NCBI RefSeq assembly: GCF_000423665.1
Contig: NZ_KE384069.1
Span: 124,001 to 188,000 of the forward strand
From: Solirubrobacter soli DSM 22325
GTDB taxonomy: Bacteria > Actinomycetota > Thermoleophilia > Solirubrobacterales > Solirubrobacteraceae
Reading direction: 5' to 3'
DNA length: 64,000 bases
This document shows positions 16,892-24,869 of this stretch, in pieces. Positions within the stretch are counted from its first letter, which is position 1. Each line of letters begins with the position of its first letter. The position numbers were made by a program, and so were the translations under genes. The notes beneath the pieces were generated by a model, which was not told the DNA's origin, searched no databases, and worked only from the letters and a program-made list of their open reading frames with translations.

Positions 16892-18715
16892 TCAGCCGAC
16901 AGTGACCTTGAAGCGCCGCACGAGCGCGTCGAGCTGCTCGGCGGTCTGCGCCAGATCCCCGGCGCTGGCGGCGATCTCCTGCGTCGAGGCGGAGGTCTCC
17001 TGGGTCGACGCGGACACCTGCTCGGCGGAGGCGGAGGACTCCTCGGCGACGGCTGCGACCTCGGCGATGTCCTGCTCCGCCCGGCCGGTCCCGTCCGAGA
17101 TCTGCTGGACCGAGAACGCGATCTGCTCGACCCGCGAGTGCATGTCCTCGACGGCCTGACCGATCGACTCGAACGCCTCGCGCGTCAGCGCGACGCTCTC
17201 GACGCTCTCCTCGGTCTCGCGCGCTGAGCGCTGGACCGACTTAACGACCTCGCCGGTCTCGGCCTGCATCTCGCCGATCAGCGACGCGATCTGGCCCGCC
17301 GCGCTCTGGGAGTCCTCGGCGAGCTTGCGGACCTCCTCGGCGACGACGGCGAAGCCCTTGCCCTGCTCGCCGGCGCGGGCGGCCTCGATCGCGGCGTTGA
17401 GCGCCAGGAGGTTGGTCTGCTCGGCGATGCCCGTGATCGTGTCGACGATGCCGCCGATGCGGTCGGACTTCTCCGACAGCGCCTGGATGCCGACGTCGAC
17501 GGACGCGGCGGACTCGGAGAGCGTGCGGATCGCCTCGGCGGCGCGCCCGGCGGCGGCGACGCCGTCGCGGGCGATGCCGCGCGTGTGCTCGGCCGCGGCC
17601 GCGGTCTCGCGCGCGTCGTCGGCGGAGACGCCCGCGGCGCGAGCGGCCTCCTGGATCGCCTCGCGGGTGGACTCGACCATGCGCACCTGGCGCTCGGCGC
17701 CCTGGGCGACGTCGCTGACGGCCGACGCGATCTCGCCGACCGCGCGACCCGCCTCGTTGGAGGTCGACGCCATCTGCTCCGAAGCGGCGCTGACGGTTCC
17801 GGCGCCGGTCGAGACGTCGGCGACCATCGTGCGGACGTCGGTCGCGAGCCGCTGCAGGCCGTTGCCGAGGAGGTCGCGATCGCCGCGCGGCCGCACCTCG
17901 ACGGTGAAGTCGCCGCCGGCCATGCGCTCGGCGGCGTCGGCCATCTCGCGCAGGTACTCGGTCATGCGGCCGAACGCCCGGCCGGTCTCGGCGAGCTCGT
18001 CCGTGCCGCGCACGGTGACGTCCTGATCGACGTCACCGACGGCGATCCCGTCGGCCGCCGCCCGCATCTGCTGGGCGCGGCGCGAGAGGTCGCGCGAGAT
18101 CCAGAACGCGATCCCGCCGCCGAGCACCAGCGCCGCCAGCGCCAGCAGGAAGCTGAACAGACGCGAGCTCTTGAACTGGTCGGTGGCCGCGGTCGCGTCG
18201 GCGTGCGTGATCGATTGGTTGAGCTTGCGCCAGTTGGCCATCTCGTCGCGCACGTCGCCCATCAGGTCCTTCGCGCCGTTGGCGACGGAGGCGGCCTCGG
18301 CGAGGTTGCCGGCACGCGCCAGGTCGGGGACCTGCGCGGTCGCGTCCGTGTACTTCTTCCAGGTCGCCTGGAACTTGTCGTACTGGGCCTTGTCGGCTGG
18401 GTCGCTGATGTAGCGCGGGTACTCCTTCAGCGCGCGGTCGATCGCGTCGCTCGCGTTCGTGAGCGTCTCGGCGCGCGCGTCGAGCAGCGCCTTGGTGTTG
18501 GAGAGGGCGAACCCGAGCTGGGCCGCACGGAACTGCTCCGTCGCCTGGGCGACCTCGCCCAGCAGCCCGAGCGATGGCGCGTCGGTGAAGGCGAGCGTCC
18601 TGCTTCGCTCGTCGATCTTCGTCATCCCCGAGACGGCGAGGAGCGACGAGATCACGAGGAGGGCGAGCACTGCGCCAAAGCCGGCGAAGAGCTTCGTACG
18701 GATGGACATGGTCAT
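16892..18715 (-). CDS. Methyl-accepting chemotaxis protein
   Basis: Transmembrane chemoreceptor of 607 aa from the ATG at 18715 (605 from an ATG at 18709). N-terminal membrane helix (LFAGFGAVLALLVISSLLAVSG), helical-bundle ligand domain (about residues 35-190) and a second membrane helix (FLLALAALVLGGGIAFWI). A HAMP linker and a long cytoplasmic coiled coil follow. The CheA/CheW-binding tip GIAEQTNLLALNAAIEAARAGE is intact, followed by GKGFAVVAEEVRKLAEDS. There is no CheR-tethering pentapeptide. It lies 70 bases downstream of a paralogous receptor on the same strand. Confidence 0.93.
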   Translation of the reverse strand: MTMSIRTKLFAGFGAVLALLVISSLLAVSGMTKIDERSRTLAFTDAPSLGLLGEVAQATEQFRAAQLGFALSNTKALLDARAETLTNASDAIDRALKEYPRYISDPADKAQYDKFQATWKKYTDATAQVPDLARAGNLAEAASVANGAKDLMGDVRDEMANWRKLNQSITHADATAATDQFKSSRLFSFLLALAALVLGGGIAFWISRDLSRRAQQMRAAADGIAVGDVDQDVTVRGTDELAETGRAFGRMTEYLREMADAAERMAGGDFTVEVRPRGDRDLLGNGLQRLATDVRTMVADVSTGAGTVSAASEQMASTSNEAGRAVGEIASAVSDVAQGAERQVRMVESTREAIQEAARAAGVSADDARETAAAAEHTRGIARDGVAAAGRAAEAIRTLSESAASVDVGIQALSEKSDRIGGIVDTITGIAEQTNLLALNAAIEAARAGEQGKGFAVVAEEVRKLAEDSQSAAGQIASLIGEMQAETGEVVKSVQRSARETEESVESVALTREAFESIGQAVEDMHSRVEQIAFSVQQISDGTGRAEQDIAEVAAVAEESSASAEQVSASTQETSASTQEIAASAGDLAQTAEQLDALVRRFKVTVG

Positions 18716-18785
18716 TGCCGGTACATCGACATTCGTCCGACCGCGCTCAACGAAATACCCCGTCAGGGGGATCAAGTTGGCGCGT

Positions 18786-20597
18786 TCAGAGACGAACGCG
18801 GAAGCGCCGCACGAGCGCGTCCAGTGCTTCGGCGGTGCGCGCGAGGTCGGCGACCGACGCGGCGATCTCCTGCGTCGAGGCGGAGGTCTCCTGGATCGAG
18901 GCGGAGACCTGCTCGGCCGACGCCGAGGACTCCTCGGCGACCGCCGCGACCTCGGCGACGTCGCCCTCGGCCCGCGCGGAGCCGGCGGCGATCTGCTCGA
19001 CCGCGGCGGCGATCTCGGCGATCCGCGCGCCCACGCCCTCGACCGCGCCGTCGATGCGCACGAACGCGTCGCGGGTCTGCTCGACCGTGGCGACGCCCTC
19101 GGTCGTGCGCGCCGAGCCCTCGGCGACGACGCCGACGACCCGCGCGGTCTGCGCCTGCATCTCGCCGATCAGGGCGGAGATCTCCGAGGCCGCGCGGCCG
19201 GACTCCTCGGCCAGCTTGCGCACCTCCTCGGCGACGACGGCGAAGCCCTTGCCCTGCTCTCCGGCCCGCGCGGCCTCGATGGCGGCGTTCAAGGCGAGCA
19301 GGTTGGTCTGTTCCGCGAGCCCGGTGATCGTGGTGACGATCCCGCCGATGCGCTCCGAGCGGGCGTTGAGGTCCTCGATCGCGGCGCCGACCTCCGCCGA
19401 TGCGGCCGCGACCTCGCGGATCGCCTCCGTCGCGGCGGCCGCGGCGGTCACGCCCTCGCGGGCGACGATGCGTGCGTCGTCGGCGGCGGCGGCGGTCTCG
19501 ACCGCGGCGGAGGCGCTCGCGGCCGCGGCGGTGTTGGCCTCGAGCACCGCGGTGCGGGTGGACTCCACCATGCGCACCTGGCGCTCGGCGCCGTGGGCGA
19601 CGTCGGTGACGGCGTTGGCGATCTCCCCGACCGCGCGACCCGCCTCCTCGGAGGAGGCCGCGACCTGCTGCGAGCCCGCCGAGACGCTCCCCGCGCTGCG
19701 CGAGACCTCGCCGATCAGCACACCCATCTGGTCGCACATCTCCGTGTAGGCGCCGACGCCGCGCTCGGCCTTGGAGCGCATCGCGTTGAACGTCTGCGCG
19801 AGCCGCCCGAGCTCGTCGGTGGCACGGACGTCGATCGCGGTCGTCCGCAGCTCGGCGGTGTGCGTGAAGTCGCCGCGCGCGGCGGCCTCGAGGCCGTCGG
19901 TGAGCGCCGAGAGGTCCTGCTCGTCGAGGCTGCGCAGGCGGCTCATCAGCCCGCGCACGGGCACGACGACGCTGCGGGTGATGACGAAGGCGAACGCGCA
20001 GGCGATCAGCGCCGACAGCGCGAAGACGATCGTCAGCAGCCGCGAACGGGCGGACTCGTCGTCCTCGACGCGCTCGGCGGTCGCCTGGGTCTTATGCTCG
20101 ATCGCGGTCTGCAGCGTGCTCATCGTCGTGAACAGCTGCTCCATCTCCGGCGAGACCTCGCGGGTGTAGATGTCGCGCGCTCCGGACCGGTCCCCGGCGC
20201 GCGACCGCGCGATGGCGGCGTCGAGCCGCTGGTGCCAGGCGTGCTCCTCTGTGGTGAAGGCGTGCGCGTCGACGAGCGTGGAGAGCTCATCGGTCTCGCG
20301 CTGGGCGACGGCGGCGGTGCGGTTGATCTCGGCCGCGATCCGGTCCTGCTCGCCCACGTCGCCGTCGTAGACGTAGATGTGCTCGGTCGCGAGCCGGCCG
20401 GTCGCCTGCACCTGCTGGCCGATCTGGCCTGCGAGCGAGACGGCGCGGACGTCGCGCGAGGCGAGCCCACGGACCTCCTGCTTGAAGGAGCCGAAGGCCT
20501 CGAAGGCCAGCAGCGTGACGAGGGCGAGCGCGACGAGCTGCAGCCCGAAGGCGGCGGCCAGACGGACGGCGAGGGGAAGGCTGGCGAACCGCGACAT
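18786..20597 (-). CDS. Methyl-accepting chemotaxis protein (paralogue)
   Basis: 603-aa chemoreceptor built like its neighbour: membrane helix (AAFGLQLVALALVTLLAF), four-helix-bundle sensor region (about residues 40-190), second membrane helix (LLTIVFALSALIACAFAFVI), HAMP and signalling coil. The tip GLAEQTNLLALNAAIEAARAGE is nearly identical to that of the downstream receptor, while the sensor region is unrelated, so the two probably detect different signals through the same CheA. It probably shares a transcript with the receptor at 16892-18715. Confidence 0.93.
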   Translation of the reverse strand: MSRFASLPLAVRLAAAFGLQLVALALVTLLAFEAFGSFKQEVRGLASRDVRAVSLAGQIGQQVQATGRLATEHIYVYDGDVGEQDRIAAEINRTAAVAQRETDELSTLVDAHAFTTEEHAWHQRLDAAIARSRAGDRSGARDIYTREVSPEMEQLFTTMSTLQTAIEHKTQATAERVEDDESARSRLLTIVFALSALIACAFAFVITRSVVVPVRGLMSRLRSLDEQDLSALTDGLEAAARGDFTHTAELRTTAIDVRATDELGRLAQTFNAMRSKAERGVGAYTEMCDQMGVLIGEVSRSAGSVSAGSQQVAASSEEAGRAVGEIANAVTDVAHGAERQVRMVESTRTAVLEANTAAAASASAAVETAAAADDARIVAREGVTAAAAATEAIREVAAASAEVGAAIEDLNARSERIGGIVTTITGLAEQTNLLALNAAIEAARAGEQGKGFAVVAEEVRKLAEESGRAASEISALIGEMQAQTARVVGVVAEGSARTTEGVATVEQTRDAFVRIDGAVEGVGARIAEIAAAVEQIAAGSARAEGDVAEVAAVAEESSASAEQVSASIQETSASTQEIAASVADLARTAEALDALVRRFRVRL

Positions 20598-20633
20598 ATG
20601 TGTCCCGGTTCGTCGGATCCGCAGAGGGGATCC

Positions 20634-20756
20634 TTACCGCCGGGCTTTCATCTTTCTCATCAACGCGCCCGAGATCAGGACCGCCCAATCGGCGATCCCG
20701 GAGGCGAGGTGACCGAGGGGCCCGGTGACGAACCAGGCGGCGAAACGCTCCAGCAT
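20634..20756 (-). CDS. 40-aa conserved-looking hypothetical protein
   Basis: Short reading frame (ATG 20756, TAA 20634) between the chemoreceptor and tig. It codes 40 residues: MLERFAAWFVTGPLGHLASG, then IADWAVLISGALMRKMKARR. A good AAAGG ribosome site lies seven bases before the ATG. The FxxTGPxGHLxxGxxDW pattern and a basic tail resemble very small proteins I have seen in other actinobacteria. One amphipathic or membrane-associating helix is likely. Function unknown. Transcription would diverge from tig. Confidence 0.58.
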   Translation of the reverse strand: MLERFAAWFVTGPLGHLASGIADWAVLISGALMRKMKARR

Positions 20757-20789
20757 GTGCGCGCCTTTGTATCGTTCTCCGCCGCTCTC

Positions 20790-22115
20790 ATGGCAAACGA
20801 CATCAGCACCACCACCACCGAGCTCCCCGAATCACGCGTACGCGTGGAGGCCGAGGTCGGCTCCGGCGAAGTCGAGCGCCGCATGACCCAGGCCGCGAGG
20901 CAGCTGGCGCGCAACATCCGCGTCCCGGGCTTCCGCGCCGGTAAGGCGCCGCCCCCCGTCGTCATCAAGCGCGTCGGCCGCGAGGCGGTGCTGGACGAGG
21001 CTGTCCGCGAGTCGCTCGGCAGCTGGTACCGCGCCGCGATCGACGACGCGCACGTCGTCCCGGTCGGCGAGCCCGAGATCGACATGAGCGAGCTGCCCAA
21101 GGAGGGCGAGCCGCTGAAGTTCTCGATCGAGATCGGCGTGCGCCCGAAGGCGACGCTCGGCGACTACAAGGGCCTCGAGGTCGGCAAGCGCGAGGCGGAC
21201 GTCTCCGACGAGGCGGTGGCCGAAGAGGTCGACCGCCTGCGCGAGCGTGCCGCCAAGCTCGAGCCGGTCGAGCGCCAGGCGCAGCGCGGCGACTTCGTCG
21301 TCATGGACTTCAAGGGCACCCGCGACGGCGTGCCGTTCGCGGGCGGCGAGGGTCGCGACCAGATGATCGAGCTCGGCTCCGGCCGGCTCGTCCCCGGGTT
21401 CGAGGCCCAGCTCGAAGGCACGGTCGCCGGGGAGGACCTCACGGTCACCGTGACGTTCCCCGACGACTACGGCTCCGAGGAGCTCGCGGGCGAGGTGGCG
21501 GAGTTCGCCGTCACCGTGCGCGAGGTCAAGGCCAAGCAACTGCCCGAGCTCAATGACGAGCTGGCCGAGGAGGCCGGCTTCGACACGCTCGACGAGCTGC
21601 GCGAGGACATCCGTTCCCGGATGGCCGAGTCCGAGGCGAACCGGATCGAGGGCGAGTTCCGCGAGGCGGCGCTGGACGCCGCGGTCGAGGCCGCCACGAT
21701 CGACGTGCCGGACGCGCTGATCGAGGCGCGGGCGCGCGAGCTGTGGGACTCGATGCTCCACCAGCTCTCGCACCAGGGCATCGATCGCGAGACCTACCTG
21801 CGCATCTCCGGTCGCTCCGAGGAGGAGACGATCGAGACCGCCAAGCCGGACGCCGAGCAGGCCCTCAAGCGCGAGGCCGTGCTGGCCGCCGTGGCCGAGG
21901 CCGAGTCGCTCGAGCCGAGCGAGGAGGAGATGCTCGAGGCGGTCGCCGAAGCCTCACCCCCGGGCGACAAGACGTCGCCGAAGAAGCTGCTGGAGCGCCT
22001 GCGCTCCAACGGACGCCTCGACAGCCTCAAGGACGACCTGTCGCAGCGCAAGGCCCTGGATCTGCTCACGGAGTCGGCGAAGCCGGTTCCGCTCTCCGAG
22101 CAGCCGGAATCCTGA
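20790..22115 (+). CDS. tig: Trigger factor, ribosome-associated chaperone and prolyl isomerase
   Basis: Binds the ribosome exit tunnel and assists nascent chains. 441 aa. The N-terminal ribosome-binding signature VPGFRAGKAPPPV is at residues 45-57. The FKBP-type isomerase domain spans about 160-245 (GDFVVMDFKGTRDGVPF through the LVPGFEAQLEG loop), and the helical C-terminal arm domain follows. The ATG at 20790 has no Shine-Dalgarno, so the message may be leaderless. It precedes clpP and clpX, the usual tig-clpP-clpX order. Confidence 0.95.
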   Translation: MANDISTTTTELPESRVRVEAEVGSGEVERRMTQAARQLARNIRVPGFRAGKAPPPVVIKRVGREAVLDEAVRESLGSWYRAAIDDAHVVPVGEPEIDMSELPKEGEPLKFSIEIGVRPKATLGDYKGLEVGKREADVSDEAVAEEVDRLRERAAKLEPVERQAQRGDFVVMDFKGTRDGVPFAGGEGRDQMIELGSGRLVPGFEAQLEGTVAGEDLTVTVTFPDDYGSEELAGEVAEFAVTVREVKAKQLPELNDELAEEAGFDTLDELREDIRSRMAESEANRIEGEFREAALDAAVEAATIDVPDALIEARARELWDSMLHQLSHQGIDRETYLRISGRSEEETIETAKPDAEQALKREAVLAAVAEAESLEPSEEEMLEAVAEASPPGDKTSPKKLLERLRSNGRLDSLKDDLSQRKALDLLTESAKPVPLSEQPES

Positions 22116-22148
22116 CTCACCATCAATTAACAACCTGGTCGAACGACC

Positions 22149-22182
22149 CGGGTCTGACGGGCCCGACCCGTTGCTAGTCTTC
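22149..22182 (+). terminator. Possible tig terminator or clpP leader hairpin
   Basis: CGGGTC (22149-22154) pairs with GACCCG (22165-22170) across a 10-base loop, followed by the pyrimidine-rich TTGCTAGTCTTC. The stem is short and the T-run broken, so it may only attenuate read-through from tig into clpP. Confidence 0.33.
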
Positions 22183-22255
22183 GCCCGAGTGGTGCGGCGC
22201 GGGCCGTCAGCCATCTGAAGGATTCGAGCGTTCGAAGCGAAACGAAGCGAGGACC

Positions 22256-22840
22256 GTGAGCCCACTCGTACCGATGGTTGTCGAGCAGACCTCCCGTGGG
22301 GAGCGTGCGTTCGACATCTACAGCCGCCTCTTGAACGAGCGCATCATCTTCCTCGGCACGCCCGTGGATGATCAGATCGCGAACCTGATCGTCGCCCAGC
22401 TCCTGCACCTGGAGTCCGAGGATCCGGACAAGGACATCTCGCTGTACATCAACTCGCCCGGCGGGTCGGTGTACGCGGGCCTGGCGATCTACGACACGAT
22501 GAACTTCATCAAGCCGGACGTGCAGACGATCTGCGTCGGCATCGCCATGTCGATGGGGGCGCTGCTCCTGGCCGGCGGCGCGAAGGGCAAGCGGATGGCG
22601 CTGCCCAACGCGAAGATCCTGATCCACCAGGTGTCCTCGGGATTCCAGGGTCAGGCCACGGACATCGAGATCCATGCCCGTGAGGTCATCGATCTGCGCC
22701 GCAAGCTCGACGAGATCATCGCCCACCACAGCGGGAAAGACGTCGAGAAGGTCCGGTCAGATACCGAACGGGACTACTTCATGTCGTCCGATGAAGCCAA
22801 GGAGTACGGCATCATCGATCGGGTGATCCACGAGCACTGA
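22256..22840 (+). CDS. clpP: ATP-dependent Clp protease proteolytic subunit
   Basis: Serine peptidase forming the tetradecameric ClpP barrel. 194 aa from the GTG at 22256; an internal ATG at 22274 is an alternative start. Catalytic triad Ser99 (GIAMSMGALL), His124 (ILIHQ) and Asp173 (TERDYF). NSPGGSVYAGLAIYD forms the oxyanion region. It works with ClpX, encoded seven bases downstream. Actinobacteria often carry a second clpP; none is in this window. Confidence 0.95.
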   Translation: MSPLVPMVVEQTSRGERAFDIYSRLLNERIIFLGTPVDDQIANLIVAQLLHLESEDPDKDISLYINSPGGSVYAGLAIYDTMNFIKPDVQTICVGIAMSMGALLLAGGAKGKRMALPNAKILIHQVSSGFQGQATDIEIHAREVIDLRRKLDEIIAHHSGKDVEKVRSDTERDYFMSSDEAKEYGIIDRVIHEH

Positions 22841-22847
22841 GCTGGTC

Positions 22848-24119
22848 ATGGCACGCCCGACGGATTCCAACGAGCAACTCCTCTGTTCCTTCTGCGGGAA
22901 GTCGCAGCGGCAGGTCAAGAAGCTGATCGCCGGCCCGGGCGTGTACATCTGCGACGAGTGCATCGACCTCTGCAACGAGATCATCGATGAGGAACTCACC
23001 GCTCCGCCGACCTTCGACATCGACAACCTGCCGAAGCCGAAGGAGATCTACGGCGTCCTCAACGAGTACGTCGTGGGTCAGGAGCAGGCGAAGCGCACGC
23101 TCTCCGTAGCGGTCTACAACCACTACAAGCGCGTGCAGATGATGCAGTCCGACGACTCGGACATCGAGCTGCAGAAGTCCAACATCCTGCTGCTCGGGCC
23201 GACCGGCTGCGGCAAGACGCTGCTCGCCCAGACCCTGGCGAGGATCTTGAACGTCCCGTTCGCGATCGCCGACGCGACCGCGCTCACCGAGGCCGGTTAC
23301 GTCGGCGAGGACGTCGAGAACATCCTCCTGAAGCTGATCCAGGCCGCGGACTACGACGTCAAGAAGGCCGAGACCGGGATCATCTACATCGACGAGGTCG
23401 ACAAGATCGCCCGCAAGGCCGACAACCCGTCGATCACGCGCGACGTGTCGGGCGAGGGCGTCCAGCAGGCGCTCCTGAAGATCCTGGAGGGGACGACCGC
23501 GTCGGTGCCCCCGCAGGGCGGGCGCAAGCACCCGCACCAGGAGTTCCTGACGATCGACACGACGAACATCCTGTTCATCTGCGGCGGGGCGTTCGCCAAC
23601 CTCGACAAGGTCATCGAGCGCCGGATCGGCCACAAGGGTGTGGGCTTCGGCGCCAACATCGAGTCCAAGGCCGAGCGCGACCTGGGCGAGCTGTTCGAGC
23701 GCTGCCTGCCCGAGGACCTGATGCAGTACGGGCTGATCCCGGAGTTCATCGGGCGCCTGCCGGTCTCCTCGGCCGTGCATCAGCTGTCGCGCGAGGACCT
23801 GATCACGATCCTCACCGAGCCGCGCAACGCGATCGTCAAGCAGTTCCAGCGCTTCTTCGCGTTCGACTCGATCGAGCTCGTGTTCAGCGCCGACGCGTTG
23901 AAGGCCGTCGCCGACCGCGCGCTCGAGCGCGAGACCGGCGCCCGCGGCCTGCGCTCGATCATCGAGGAGATCCTGCTCGAGGTGCAGTTCGAGCTGCCGT
24001 CGCGGCGGGACGTCAAGAAGTGCGTGGTGACCAAGGAGACCGTCGAGCGCGGCGTGAAGCCGACGCTGGTCACCGAGGCGCCCGAAGAGGCCGCGTCGCC
24101 GGCCGCGAAATCAGCCTGA
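22848..24119 (+). CDS. clpX: ATP-dependent Clp protease ATP-binding subunit
   Basis: AAA+ unfoldase that feeds ClpP. 423 aa, standard length. The N-terminal C4 zinc finger uses C13, C16, C35 and C38; Walker A GPTGCGKT is at residues 117-124; Walker B IIYIDEVDKIA; sensor regions follow. The ClpP-docking loop reads GVGFGA in place of the common GIGFGA. Seven bases separate it from clpP, and a strong intrinsic terminator follows. Confidence 0.96.
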   Translation: MARPTDSNEQLLCSFCGKSQRQVKKLIAGPGVYICDECIDLCNEIIDEELTAPPTFDIDNLPKPKEIYGVLNEYVVGQEQAKRTLSVAVYNHYKRVQMMQSDDSDIELQKSNILLLGPTGCGKTLLAQTLARILNVPFAIADATALTEAGYVGEDVENILLKLIQAADYDVKKAETGIIYIDEVDKIARKADNPSITRDVSGEGVQQALLKILEGTTASVPPQGGRKHPHQEFLTIDTTNILFICGGAFANLDKVIERRIGHKGVGFGANIESKAERDLGELFERCLPEDLMQYGLIPEFIGRLPVSSAVHQLSREDLITILTEPRNAIVKQFQRFFAFDSIELVFSADALKAVADRALERETGARGLRSIIEEILLEVQFELPSRRDVKKCVVTKETVERGVKPTLVTEAPEEAASPAAKSA

Positions 24120-24125
24120 CGAGGT

Positions 24126-24150
24126 AACCCGCACGCAGGTGCGGGTTCTT
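24126..24150 (+). terminator. Intrinsic terminator after clpX
   Basis: AACCCGCAC (24126-24134), loop GCAG, GTGCGGGTT (24139-24147) form a perfect 9-bp stem followed by CTTTGT. It ends the tig-clpP-clpX block seven bases after the clpX stop. Confidence 0.82.
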
Positions 24151-24158
24151 TGTCGGTG

Positions 24159-24833
24159 ATGCTCGCCGATCCGACCCGTCGCCGTGCGCTCGTTCGCGTG
24201 GGCGCCGCCGTGCTCGCGCTGGCGGTGCTGGTGACGGCGCTGGCGGTGACCGTGGGCGTTCCGACACCCGCGGAGATCGCCGCGTGGGCGCGGGCCGCCG
24301 GTCCGTCCGCGCCGGTGTTGTTCCTGCTCTTCGGGGCCGTGTCGACGTGCGTGCTCTTCCCCGGAAACGTCGTCGCCACCGCCGCCGGTGTCGTCTTCGG
24401 CGTGTTCGGCGGGATCGCGCTGACGCTCGCCGCCGCCACCCTTGGCGCGACGCTTGCCTTCCTGCTCGCCCGCGGTGCCGGCGCGGCGCCGGTCGGCCGG
24501 CTGCTCGGTCCGCGCGCGACGTACTGGCGAGGCTGGATCGCCGAGCGCGGCTTCAGCGCCGTCCTTACCGCTCGGCTGCTCCCCGGGACGCCGGCCGGCG
24601 TCCTCAACTACGCCGCCGGCCTGACCGCGATGCCGGTGCGCGCGTTCGCGGCCGCGGTCGCGATCGGCGCCCTTCCCAAGACGGTCGCCTACGTGGCGCT
24701 CGGCGGCGCGCTCAGCGCGCCGCTCTCGACCCGCGGCCTGCTCGCGATCGGCCTGTACGCGGCCACGGCGCTCGCCGGCGCACTGTTGGCGCGCCGGCAG
24801 TTGCGCGCCGCGCGCCTCACCCCGCGCGGGTGA
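24159..24833 (+). CDS. TVP38/TMEM64 (VTT/SNARE-associated) family membrane protein
   Basis: 224 aa from the ATG at 24159; TTG 24150 and GTG 24156 are in-frame alternatives but overlap the terminator tail. Five or six hydrophobic helices. The VTT/DedA-like core is recognisable in FPGNVVATAAGVVFGVFGGIALTLAAATLGATLAFLLARGAG and in FSAVLTARLLPGTPAGVLNYAAGLT. Members are thought to be membrane transporters or lipid scramblase-like proteins; the substrate here is unknown. It stands alone between the terminator and the surface-protein gene. Confidence 0.8.
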   Translation: MLADPTRRRALVRVGAAVLALAVLVTALAVTVGVPTPAEIAAWARAAGPSAPVLFLLFGAVSTCVLFPGNVVATAAGVVFGVFGGIALTLAAATLGATLAFLLARGAGAAPVGRLLGPRATYWRGWIAERGFSAVLTARLLPGTPAGVLNYAAGLTAMPVRAFAAAVAIGALPKTVAYVALGGALSAPLSTRGLLAIGLYAATALAGALLARRQLRAARLTPRG

Positions 24834-24869
24834 ACCGGGGTCATCCCGCCGTGCGCGAACGTGCGCGGC

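Noticed and set aside
20615..20633. GGATCC repeated twice as a regulatory hairpin
   Set aside because: Two 6-base self-palindromes seven bases apart are weak evidence; they lie just after the 40-aa gene stop and show no T-run.
22225..22250. Possible ClgR box upstream of clpP (GTTCGAAGCGAAACGAAGCG)
   Set aside because: The arms do not match the expected GTTCGC-N5-GCGAAC layout closely enough.
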